Assembly: GCA_002749535.1 (NCBI GenBank)
Contig: MZZL01000032.1
Coordinates: 1-18,419 of the forward strand
Length of the DNA: 18,419 bases
Direction of reading: 5' to 3'
Source: Apophysomyces variabilis
Lineage: Eukaryota > Mucoromycota > Mucoromycetes > Mucorales > Mucoraceae
Shown one piece after another: positions 6,920 to 15,375 of the stretch; positions within the stretch are counted from its first letter, which is position 1, and every line of letters starts with the position of its first letter. The notes beneath the pieces are model-generated. The model did no database searches. It was given only the letters and a program-made list of their open reading frames with translations, and had not been told where the DNA came from. The translations under genes and the position numbers were made by a program.

Positions 6920-9165
6920 ATACCATTTTCTATTGGAGAATCATTAAGTGCTGCAGGAAAGCAATCATCTCAACATGCTCATATAAGATAAAAATTGCTG
7001 ATAACTATATCTAATATTGCATTAGGATCTGTCATCCTTTACTATGTCTGACACTGAGAATATGGACACCTTTCCTAGCCTGGAAAAAGAAGAGTCGCTA
7101 ATGTCAATTGAAGCTGAAGGGAGCGTTGATATAGAATCACAAGATCAAACTTTGTCATCTGCTCAGTTGATAAAAAAGCAAAAATCAAATGCTAGCTGGG
7201 TGTTCATCAATAGATAGGCAACTCATCAGCATATCAATGGAGTTAGATGGATTCTATGCAACTTTGTAAGCGCCAGAGGAACTAAATGTGGATGAAAATA
7301 TATCAATGGTGGTGGATCTACTGGTAACATTCTTAAGCATCTTAAATTGAAGCACAATATTATCAAAGATTCCCCCGCTGCCAACTCTGGTTCTCTGGTG
7401 CTTGGAATGGGCCCACTTGATGCCTTTCTTAGAAGTGGAAACAGGATAATACCAGATTAAGTATTTACTAAAGAAAAGTTCCATCAACTTTTACTGGCCA
7501 ATATTATATCTACCGCGTCTCCATATACCTCAGTTGAATGGAAAACGTTGCAAGATCTACTCCACTTTGCTTATCTTGCACTAAATATGATCAGCTTAAA
7601 GCTACCAAGCGCATCAACCATTAGGCATGACCTGGAGCAATCATATGAACAATATGAAAAAGAAGTTACTGATTTGCTTTAAGAACAACTTTACCTATCA
7701 TACACTATGGATAGATGGACAAGTGATTTGTATGATGCGTTCCTTGGAATTACTGCATACTAGATCAATCAAGAGTGGTGACCTCATTCCATTATTATTG
7801 GGTTTGAACCACTTAATGGCCCTCATTCCACAGTTAATATGGCTGAAATGATGATGAGTGTGTTGCAAAAATTCAAACTTGCATCAAAACCATTCTTCTT
7901 GACAACGGATAATACTTCCAACATGAAGGCACTTGCAAACGAACTGGAACAGATGGTCAGCTGCAATGTGTTCAAGGCGAAAGAGAATCATATTATGTAC
8001 ATTAGACATATAATCAATCTGGCTGTACAGGCTATTCTTTGTGATGGTCTTGGAATAACAGCCCTGGAGAACACTGAAGGAAATGCCAAAGTTGATGATG
8101 AGGAAGGGGAAAAGAATGCAGTTGATGATGTTGGTAAGAGTGCATCCAAAAAGTAAGCGTCAATTGATGTTGATCATTTTTAGGCAGTATTGTTAATTGT
8201 CTTCATCATGAAATCATCAAAATCTATTCCTCTCCTCAGTACTGAGCAGAATATAAGTGATATTGTAGCGCCAACAACTTGCAAGAAAAAGAGTTAATCC
8301 TGGATGTAAAGATAAGATAGAATTCTACCTTGCAAATGCTGCAACGAGCATATAAACAGCAACACGCTTACAACATTACATACCGCACCAACAAGGAGCT
8401 GTCTGAATTTGCACTGTCTTCTGAACAGTGGTCAAGCGTCCATAAGCTACAGATATTGCTTTCAGGTTTTGACCAGTTCACTGCCTTGCTCTCTGCTTCA
8501 AAATATCCATCGATTAACACTACTGTCCTTGCATACAACTGGCTTTTTGATCATATCAATAACTATCAAAAGGAGAAGGTTAAGGTAAACAAAAAAAAAA
8601 AAGATAAGTAAACCTTATACTTACTGTTTATCATTCATTCTAGTCCTTTCTGGCCATTGCAATTGCTGCCAATAGTGGTTATAACAAGCTGAAAAAATAC
8701 TATAGTCAAACAATGGCTGCACTATATTCAGTTGCTACTGCCTTAGATCTGTGCGCAAAATACAAATGGTGGTCTGAAATCCAATGGCCATCTGATTGGA
8801 TCAAAGAAGCAAAAGATGCTGTTGAACAAATGTGGACGCAAGAATTCAAGCCAATGGCAGACAGAGCAGCAGCATGCCAACAGACTCCAGCACTGCAACT
8901 GTTTAGACCAAGAGCACCAAGGGATCAGTTGAATGATTACATTGCTAAACCAATTGCAGAAGAGGACACTGACGTTCTGCAGTACTGGAAAAGCCACACT
9001 ATACAATGGAAAGAGTTGTCACAAATAGCATCTCAATACCTTGCTGTTCCAGCTTCATCAGTTCCCTCTGAGTGATGCTTTTCTCGTGCGAAGTTTTTCA
9101 TTCCTTCTGAGTGCAATCGTTTGTTGCCAGAGTCTTTGAAGCAATCTGTGTTGTTAGATTTGTAG
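6920..9165 (+). pseudogene. hAT transposase pseudogene of hAT-1
   Basis: Comparison with hAT-2 gives the model. Exon 1 starts at an ATA (6920-6922) where hAT-2 has ATG. A first intron ends at TTAG (7025), and the second exon carries MSDTENMD. Domains in order: a BED-like zinc finger (ILCNF, then GTKCG, HLKLKH near 7250-7350), the RNase H-like catalytic fold with YTMDRWTSD (first Asp; about 7710) and FFLTTDNTSNM (second Asp; about 7900), a DVKIR-stop-NST remnant of the conserved RWNST motif (about 8310), FDHI, a phase-0 intron (8585-8643), KKYYSQ, and the dimerisation domain DVLQYWKSH, YLAVPASSVPSE, ending LDL-TAG. Stops and at least one frameshift (between about 8150 and 8300) disable it. Open pieces are 7839-8156, 8330-8611 and 8713-9075. 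Confidence 0.88.
8585..8643 (+). other. Spliceosomal intron in hAT-1 transposase
   Basis: GTAAAC starts and TTCTAG ends a 59-nt segment that contains stops and an A tract. Removing it keeps phase 0 and joins KEKVK to SFLAIAIAA, matching the hAT-2 junction KKIE to FFPEIALAA. The intron sits at the same place in both copies. Confidence 0.75.
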
Positions 9166-9764
9166 ATGAAAGAACTGCAGTAGCTTTTTTTTTAGACAGC
9201 AAATAAAAAATGTATTTTTTCACAGTCTTAAACAGATTACATATGCTTGCTTTTTAGTGCTTTTGCCTTTTCTCTGACTTTATAGCTTTTCTACTTATAC
9301 AGTGCTTTAACCTGTTGGAATTTTTTTAATATTGGCATAACAACACTTTCAGCTTTCTGCAATTTTTACATGCCCTAACTCACCCATTGCATTCTGCTTA
9401 TATGGACATTGCTGCTTTAACCTCCTAGGAAAAAACTTGAATCTGGCAGCCATTTGCTTTATAAACAAAACTTACAGATTTTATTATAACCGAGATTACC
9501 TTATCTATGTTTTATATCAGTTTCCATTTCTTCTGTTTAATATTTGCCCGCAGCTTAATTGCAATTTCGAATACAATCTAACTTTGACATTTCTCCCATA
9601 CTATAACCATTTGTGAATTCATTGCAATGAGTGCTTTCTTTTACCTGCTGCTTAACATGACAGTTTGAATATACTCTTGTATAATAAGTAATAGGGTTTG
9701 GCCTTATAGCTTCACTTTTGATCTTATATTTATCCAGACTGCATCTATACTTGCCTTATTATTG
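9166..9764 (+). other. Non-coding 3' region of hAT-1
   Basis: T-rich sequence follows the transposase stop, with AATAAA at 9202-9207 as a plausible polyadenylation signal. No protein-like frame, RNA gene or ordered repeat is visible. Confidence 0.55.
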
Positions 9765-9901
9765 GTTGATCCATTTAATCCATGAATCCAATCTGTGATC
9801 CATTTTTTGAAAGATAGATCATCCATATTTGATCCAATTTAAAATAGATCAGATATGGATAAGGGTATGATCTGATCTGTATCTAGTTTTAATGATCTCT
9901 A
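9765..9901 (+). repeat. Right terminal and subterminal repeats of hAT-1
   Basis: GATCCATTTAATCCATG, AGATCATCC, GATCAGATATGGAT and TGATCTGATCTGTATC motifs lead to the terminal TTTTAATGATCTCTA, the inverse of the left end. The stretch mirrors 5808-5950 in composition and motif order. Confidence 0.75.
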
Positions 9902-10029
9902 TTCCTCACCTATCATGTCTACCTGGTACGATCCTGCTACAGCTCACTCACAATGGTGCCAAAATCCTAAACTTGTTACTACTATCCATACAATACTTGA
10001 GAATGAGCAATATTCTAGAGAGGAGGTAT
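9902..10029 (+). pseudogene. 3' remnant and polypurine tract of the plus-strand LTR element
   Basis: This short piece lies between hAT-1 and LTR B. One frame is open for about 40 codons (WYDPATAHSQWCQNPKLV and onwards) to a stop at the LTR edge. That would suit the very end of a Pol protein, but I recognise no family. AGAGAGGAGG at 10017-10026, three bases before LTR B, fits the polypurine tract that primes plus-strand synthesis. The rest of the internal region is missing. The open frame at 9892-10140 that crosses into the LTR is not convincing. Confidence 0.45.
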
Positions 10030-10352
10030 TGTTGTAGCAGTTTTTCTTGTGTTACCTTTTTGCCTGATTTGGAGCATGTCAGTGCTACCTTCCATCATGG
10101 TGCATCAATTGCTCTCAATGTGAGTCATGAACAACTATAGTTACTCAAGAACATAATCCTTTATAACTCATTGTCAATCAAGTTATAGAAATAATTCAGT
10201 ATAAATATCATAGACGCAGAAAGCAATAATGATCATCATTTGTTTTATTCTTCATTTCTTTATTTGTTATATCTCTTGCTATTCAACTACACTTCTATGG
10301 CTATTAATTGGATCAGCTAAAAAGAAGTATGACAAAAATGTTTGTATCATTA
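10030..10352 (+). repeat. LTR B, 3' LTR of the plus-strand element
   Basis: It starts TGTTGTAGCAG directly after the purine tract. It has a TATA box (TATAAATATC at about 10200), GCAATAATGA downstream, and the tail TATTAATTGGATCAGC to AGTATGACA. Order and spacing match LTRs A and C. With LTR A it delimits one element whose inside has been replaced by hAT-3 and hAT-1. Confidence 0.75.
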
Positions 10353-10690
10353 CTATCATAGCATATTTCCTTATGTCACCTTTTTCTACTTTTGGTATAT
10401 GCTAGTATCACCATTTCTGTTCATACGTCAAATGCTTTCACTGTGAGTCATAGATAACTATTGTTACTCAAGGGCATAATGCTCTATGACTCACTAATGA
10501 TCAAAATGTAGAAAACTATAGAAAACTATTCAGTATAAATATCTGGGAATTGGGAAGCAATAAAGATCATCATTCGTTTATTCTCTTATTTTTCCTTTGT
10601 TCTATCTGACGCTATTCAACTACACTTCCATGGCCATTGATTGGATCAGCCAAAAAAGAAGTATGACACTACAATTTTGCAGACACAACA
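10353..10690 (+). repeat. LTR C, tandem LTR copy
   Basis: It follows LTR B with no internal sequence between them. Matching blocks include CACCTTTTTCTAC, GAGTCATAGATAAC, a TATA box (TATAAATATC at 10534), GCAATAAAGATCATCATTCG and the tail CATTGATTGGATCAGCC to TTTGCAGACACAACA. Tandem LTRs arise by recombination or by insertion of one LTR into another's end. The end lies 20 bp from the tRNA gene. Confidence 0.75.
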
Positions 10691-10702
10691 GAGACAACAA
10701 TT

Positions 10703-10706
10703 AAAA
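10703..10706 (-). terminator. Pol III terminator of tRNA-Asp
   Basis: A TTTT run on the minus strand lies 4 nt past the mature 3' end of the tRNA, the usual position for RNA polymerase III termination. Confidence 0.7.
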
Positions 10707-10710
10707 TATT

Positions 10711-10782
10711 CTCTCAGACGGGGAATTGAACCCCGGTCTCCCGCGTGACAGGCGGGGATACTAACCACTATACTATCTGAGA
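10711..10782 (-). tRNA. tRNA-Asp (anticodon GTC)
   Basis: All four arms fold without mismatch on the minus strand. The acceptor pairs TCTCAGA with TCTGAGA, with discriminator G (typical of Asp). The D arm pairs GTAT with GTAT (including wobble pairs), the anticodon arm is CCCGC-CTGTCAC-GCGGG with GTC at positions 34-36, and the T arm is CGGGG-TTCAATT-CCCCG. Length is 72 nt with a 4-nt variable loop and no intron. Internal promoters are intact: A box TAGTATAGTGG (10765-10775) and B box GGTTCAATTCC (10722-10732). CCA is not encoded, as expected for a eukaryote. The gene is flanked on both sides by LTR remnants yet appears fully intact, so it is probably functional. Confidence 0.97.
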
Positions 10783-10793
10783 CCCTTATTTTT

Positions 10794-11119
10794 TGTTGGA
10801 TTCTTGGATTTTTTTCTCCTGGTTGTCTTGCTTCCATCCAAACGATGATAATACTTGGAATACTCAAACCAGCCTTGTCAAAAGCAAAGAATAAAAGATA
10901 ACTCTTGAATTACTGATTGATTTCTTCGTTGTCCTTTATTGAATGTTATTCTAATAATATTTATATTTTATAGAACAGAATATGCTAGAAGAAATATAAT
11001 CTATATATAATACTTTTATTAGAAAGTATTAGGAATATCTATTTTGATTTGTATGTATAATACTTCCAGAATATTCAAGTAGTATCTGTAATAATCTTTC
11101 AGATCATGTGTTTGGAACA
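10794..11119 (-). repeat. LTR D, solo LTR upstream of the tRNA gene
   Basis: Plus-strand ends are TGTTGG and GGAACA. On the minus strand a TATA box (TATAAATAT, 10957-10965) precedes a block with CAATAAAGGACAACG, the same TATA and AATAAA arrangement as the Gypsy LTR at 3740-4060. Overall length (326 bp) and CT-rich U5 also fit. No internal retrotransposon sequence adjoins it, so it is a solo LTR. No 5-bp duplication is visible, and the ends are approximate. It starts 11 bp upstream of the mature tRNA 5' end. Confidence 0.6.
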
Positions 11120-11173
11120 ATGGTTTTCCAGTAACCAGGATTGGTTAGCTTGAATTTTTTCTTTAATAGTAAT
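11120..11173. other. Short unassigned spacer between LTR D and hAT-2
   Basis: 54 bp with no recognisable content. If hAT-2 inserted cleanly, this should continue the Helitron helicase seen on its other side, but no helicase motif is visible. Confidence 0.4.
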
Positions 11174-11310
11174 TAGGAATTGTCAAAAATCTATAATTTA
11201 TTTATCTGATCTAATCTATATCCATTTAAGTCAGATATAAATTGCTAGTTTTGAATCTATTTTATAAATAGATCAGATTGTTTCAATCTGATCTGATCCA
11301 TTTAATCTGT
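11174..11310 (+). repeat. Left terminal and subterminal repeats of hAT-2
   Basis: TAGGAATTGTC is followed by ATCTGATCTAATCTATATCC, AGATCAGATT and CTGATCTGATCCATTTAATC, the same motif set as at the ends of hAT-1. Confidence 0.7.
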
Positions 11311-11700
11311 TTAGTATCACTTGGCTTTTTTCAAAAGATTTTTCATCATACATATAAGAAACAAGAAATAATCTGATAGTTGAACAATAACACAATGATA
11401 TTTACCTTATATTGAATAAGTTTATTAGTAGCAACCTCTATTTAAATGTTGGTTGCACTATTCTTAGTTGTATGAATATAAACACTGCACATTATGAATG
11501 AGTAATTGTATAGCATATACAATGTAAAAAAGCAACAAAAGGTTAATAAAAAAAGCATTGTCAAGGGCTTCAGAAAATATAGATTAAGTTGACTACAGTT
11601 GTTTTTACTAAATAGGATGATGAGTCTATAAAGTACTATATAAAACATAGCTTAGTTAATGAACAGAAAGTAAATTGTAAGAAAATATACTAGTAAAGGC

Positions 11701-11916
11701 ATAGTAGTATTAAGCAGAGATAAAATGGTAGGAAAAAAAAGATAGTAGTCAACATAAGTGCGCAGTACTATTAAGCAGAGTTAGAATAGCAGAAAAAAAG
11801 ATGGTGGTCAATGTAAGAGCACAGTATTATTAAGTAGAGGTGGAATAGCAGAAAAAAAGATGGTGGTTAACATAAGAGTATAGTATTATTAAGCAGAGAT
11901 AGAATGGTAGAAATAA
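11701..11916 (+). repeat. Four-copy minisatellite, period about 60 bp, in hAT-2
   Basis: Units start at about 11701, 11762, 11821 and 11880. Each runs TAGTATTATTAAGCAGAG, a variable AT-rich part with an A run, then a G/T-rich piece ending CATAAGAG or similar. The array has no counterpart in hAT-1, so it expanded after the copies separated. Nothing indicates CRISPR: there are no spacers between conserved repeats. Confidence 0.8.
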
Positions 11917-12090
11917 GTGCGATTGAAGAATAGCAATAGAAATTTGAAAACAGTAGCTTAATGAAGACAAGAACTCTTCAGTTTATTGATTTTGCAATAT
12001 AGAAATGAATAATTCTAAGCTTGTTTAAAACTTACCTTATCCCTACTATATATGCTACTATACAAAGTATATGCAAAAGAAAAAGTAGTT

Positions 12091-12180
12091 ACTATAGTAA
12101 AAGCTTATATAACCTAAGTCATCATAGTAAAAGCTTACATAACCCATATTTTCAAAGTAAAAACTTATGTAAAAACTAAC
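12091..12180 (+). repeat. Three-copy 30-bp tandem repeat in hAT-2
   Basis: Three consecutive 30-bp units at 12091, 12121 and 12151 share the core AGTAAAAGCTTAYATAACC, with the third more diverged. They end about 37 bp before the TATA box, so they could act as upstream promoter elements or be a simple expansion. Confidence 0.8.
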
Positions 12181-12216
12181 AGCTTTCCCTGAATCCAAGA
12201 TACTGCAGCAAAATAC

Positions 12217-12224
12217 TATAAATA
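12217..12224 (+). promoter_or_regulatory. TATA box of hAT-2 transposase
   Basis: TATAAATA lies 70 bp before the ATG at 12287, in the same CTGCAGCAA context as the hAT-1 TATA box. Confidence 0.6.
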
Positions 12225-12286
12225 CCTGTTTTGTTATAAATTGTTTTTTGTCTGAACACATTCTCCTCATTTATACTATCTTTGCT

Positions 12287-14526
12287 ATGCAGTTCTCAGT
12301 CACCGAATCTTCAACAAGTGCTTAGAAAAGACAATCCTATAATACTTTTATAAGCTTAAAATATATATAATTATATCTAACCTTTTCTAGAAATTATCCT
12401 CTTTGGTTATATCTGACATGGAAGACAATGAATCCACTACCAGTTTTTCATAGCAAGAATTGTATATGTCTCTTGTTGTAGAACCAAGCAATGATGATCT
12501 TTTAGAATAAGGATTATCAATTAGCTCATCCAACAAAAAGCAAAAGTCTGCTACTAGTTGAATATTCTTGAATGGCTGGGCAACTCAACAAAATATAAAT
12601 GGTGCTAGTACAATTGCTTGCAACTTTACAAGTTCTCATGGTGTAAAATGCCAATAGATTTATGTCAGTTCTACTAGCTCCACTGGAAATATACTCAAGC
12701 ATCTTTGATCTAAACACAAAATTACCAAGGATTCTTCTGCCACCACCTCTAATAACACTTTCTTTATTGCTAGGCCAATGGATAGGTTCATTTTAACTAT
12801 CAATGGAAAGCATATAAACTAAACGTTCAGTAAAGAAAAATTCTGTGAGCTCCTTCTTGCCAATATAATTGCTACTGCATCTCCATATATATCTGTCAAA
12901 AGAAAAACATTGCAGGAATTGATATACTTTGTATACAATGCATTGGATCTCACAAGTCTAAAGCTACCTAGTTCAACGACCATCAAGCATGATCTAAAAA
13001 AATCTTATCAAAGATATGAACAAGAAATTGCAACCTTGCTACAAAAGCAACCTTACCTTTGCTATACTATAGATGGTTGGACTAGTAATATAAAAGACGC
13101 ATTTCTTGGGATAACTGTATACTGGATTGACAAAGACTAGATATAGCAATTAGTCATCATTGGTTTTGAACTGCTTTATAGACCCCATTCTACAGTGAAC
13201 ATGGCAGAAATGATGATGAATGTGTTGCATAAATATGATTTTACATCCAAGCCATTCTTCTTGATAATGGATAACACATTTAATATGATAGTACTTGCAA
13301 GGGAACTAGAGCAGATGGTGGAAAGTGAAGTCTTTGCAGCAAAGGACAACCATATCCTATGTATGGGTCACACTTTCAACTTGGCTGTCTAGGCAATTCT
13401 ACATGATAGTTTGTATGCAGAGGCATTGGAAGAGAAGGAAGGCAATCTGACAGATGATATGGAATAAGATGTTGAGCACTGTCCTGGTGAAAGTGTTAGT
13501 AAGGATCATATTATCCAGAAATATACTATGACTAACAATTCTCCTTACCAGGTGATGTTATTAGACAATTGCATCAAGGCATTATTAAAATTTGAGCATC
13601 ACTATAAAGATGGGCATTGTACAAGTGATTCTGTGATTCAAATGATATAGGCAACAAAGAATTGATTGTTGATGTCAGAACATAATAGAACTCTACTCTT
13701 GAAATGCTCAAAAGAGTATATGAACAGTGAGAAGCATACAACGCCACTTGTCATTCAATACAAGAGCTTTCTGAATATGCGCTTTCTATAAATGATTAGT
13801 TGTAAGTTATTGAAGTGAAAACCCTTTTATCCAGCTTTGATATATTTACTGCCCTGCTTTCTGGTTCAAAATACCTATCAATCAACGCTTCTATAATTGC
13901 ATACAACTGGCTCTTTGATCATATTGAGGACTATAGAGAAAAGAAAATTGAAGTAAGTATTTGTAAAAACCTATAGTTCAATATGATACTTACTTTTAGT
14001 ATTATAGTTTTTTCCTGAAATCGCTCTTGCTGCTGAACATCCCCATGACAAATTAAAAAAGTATTACAGTCATGCAATTGCACCCATTTATTCTATTGCC
14101 ACTGCTTTAGATCCTTAGGCAAAGTACAGATGGTGGAAAGAGGTGTCATGGCCAGCTGAATGGATAGGCCAAGCAAGGAATGCAGTTGAACAAGTGTGGG
14201 CAGATAAATTTCAACCAATAGCTACAATAGTTGCAAACAAAGAAAGTAATAAAGTACAACTCTTCAAACTGATGCTGCCTAGGGATCAACTGACTAATTA
14301 CATTATAGAGCTATGAACTGATAGAAGCATAGATGTTTTGGAGTACTGGAGAAGTCACAGTGGGCAATGGCAACAGTTGTCACAAATGGCGTTGAGGTAT
14401 CTGGCAGTTCCTGCAAGTTCAGTTCCTTGTAAGCATTGCTTTTTACAAGCAAAGTTCTTTATCTTACCAGAGCGCAATTGGCTATTGCTGGAGTCGTTGA
14501 AACAGTCAGTTCTCTTTGATTTGTAG
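12287..14526 (+). pseudogene. hAT transposase pseudogene of hAT-2
   Basis: Exon 1 starts at ATG 12287 (MQFSVTESSTSA, aligning with PFSIGESLSAA of hAT-1). Intron 1 ends at TTTTCTAG (12390). Exon 2 enters with SSLVISDMED at exactly the same distance (18 nt) as in hAT-1. The BED-like finger is partly preserved (SSTGNILKHL). The catalytic fold shows CYTIDGWTSN (first Asp) and FFLIMDNTFNM (second Asp). The RWNST motif is DVRT-stop-stop-NST. Next come LLSSFDIFTALLSGSKY, FDHI, a phase-0 intron (13953-14007), KKYYSH, ATALDP, and the dimerisation domain DVLEYWRSH, QMALRYLAVPASSVPCKHCF, ending FDL-TAG. Many stops and a frameshift near 13650 make it dead. Open pieces are 12910-13140, 13195-13392 and 14338-14526. 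Confidence 0.88.
13953..14007 (+). other. Spliceosomal intron in hAT-2 transposase
   Basis: GTAAGT starts and TATTATAG ends a 55-nt segment; TACTTAC inside is a plausible branch site. Removal keeps phase 0 and joins KKIE to FFPEIALAA. The position equals the intron in hAT-1. A TTTTAG at 13994-13999 is a weaker alternative acceptor. Confidence 0.75.
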
Positions 14527-15240
14527 AGAAAGTTTTTAGATTGTTAGAGGAAAGAAGAGTAGGAAAAGAGTGAATGGAAAAAATAGAGAGGGCAAAAAAA
14601 AGTTTTTTTATAAAATAAAGCCACTGCTTCTCCAAAATACATGTCTCTTTTTTTTGTTCAAACGTATTCACTTTCTCTTTGCTTTTATAACCTCTTCTCT
14701 ATTAGGATTCCAACGATTATTTTCACTATGTCTCAACATCTGCTGTTACATGACATCATATGAAGAATGTTCCTTTTACTCATCTGCTTCTTACTTTGTC
14801 CTTATATCTTTCTTTTACTATTAGAAAATAAAGTGACTTATGCACTAAAGCTTTTTATCACACTGTACCCTTCAGGCCACAAATACAAACTTTATAACCA
14901 AGCAATGAGTACTACTTTTACATGTCTTTTCTACAATTCAGAAAAAAAAGCAGCGCACTTTAGGCGTTTATATTCTACTCTTCAGCTATTACGATTAGCA
15001 ATTAGTTATCACTACCACTTTTTTCTTTTATTCTTAGTTTGATCATCAGAAAAAATTATCATACCTTTGTATGTACCATGACACAATTCTATCTGTAACA
15101 TCAGTAATCTCATCTTGCATTCAGATTCTGTTACAATCTATTATTGTCCTTTTCTAAAATATTCTCCTTTTATTATATATATGTTTACCAACGAATAAAG
15201 CACAAATTGATGCTAGACTCTTATGCCTTATAATTCTTAC
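14527..15240 (+). other. Non-coding 3' region of hAT-2
   Basis: This is AT-rich sequence after the transposase stop. Frames at 14570-14824 and 14767-15042 are Phe/Leu/Ser-rich translations of T-rich DNA with no homology to known domains. No RNA gene or ordered repeat is seen. Confidence 0.55.
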
Positions 15241-15375
15241 ATATTATTGGTCTATCTATATCCAATCTGTCAATCCATCAGATATATACAGATCAGATAC
15301 AGATCATCTATTTATAAATGGATTGGATTTGGATAGGGGGTCAATCTAATCTGTATCTGACTTTGACGATCCCTA
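15241..15375 (+). repeat. Right terminal and subterminal repeats of hAT-2
   Basis: TATCCAATCTGTCAATCC, CAGATCAGATACAGATC, GGATTGGATTTGGATAG and TCTAATCTGTATCTG motifs lead to the terminal CTTTGACGATCCCTA, the inverse of the left end of the element. Confidence 0.75.

Larger units (their letters stand above)
5808..9901 (+). mobile_element. hAT-1, full-length inactive hAT DNA transposon (about 4.1 kb)
   Basis: The left end TAGGGATCATCAAAA and the inverted right end TAGAGATCATTAAAA form imperfect terminal inverted repeats. Both ends are followed by clusters of GATCTGATC-type motifs. A transposase pseudogene (6920-9165) lies inside, preceded by 1,112 bp and followed by 736 bp of non-coding DNA. 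hAT-2 has the same architecture. hAT insertions normally leave 8-bp duplications, but the 8 bp on either side here do not match, so a flank has been rearranged. Confidence 0.85.
11174..15375 (+). mobile_element. hAT-2, full-length inactive hAT DNA transposon (about 4.2 kb)
   Basis: The left end is TAGGAATTGTCAAAA and the inverted right end is TAGGGATCGTCAAAG. Both ends carry ATCTGATCTAATC-type subterminal motifs. The start codon lies 1,113 bp from the left end (1,112 bp in hAT-1), and the coding span is 2,240 bp (2,246 in hAT-1). It is thus a diverged copy of the same family. The right end sits inside a Helitron helicase. No 8-bp target duplication is seen. Confidence 0.85.

Noticed and set aside
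9892..10140. 82-codon plus-strand frame
   Set aside because: It runs from the hAT-1 terminus into LTR B, crosses two element borders and has no recognisable domain.
10646..10867. 73-codon minus-strand frame
   Set aside because: It spans the tRNA-Asp gene and both LTR edges and is a chance frame.
11701..11916. CRISPR-like array
   Set aside because: Units are contiguous and diverge along their whole length with no unique spacers, and the context is eukaryotic.
6920..14526. Stop-codon reassignment as an explanation for broken transposases
   Set aside because: TAA, TAG and TGA all occur as disruptions, frameshifts are present, and the two copies differ in which codons are stops. Decay explains this better.
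14570..15042. Overlapping plus-strand frames after the hAT-2 transposase, appearing hydrophobic
   Set aside because: Phe/Leu/Ser richness follows from T-rich DNA. There is no start context, no homology, and the position is in the element's 3' non-coding region.
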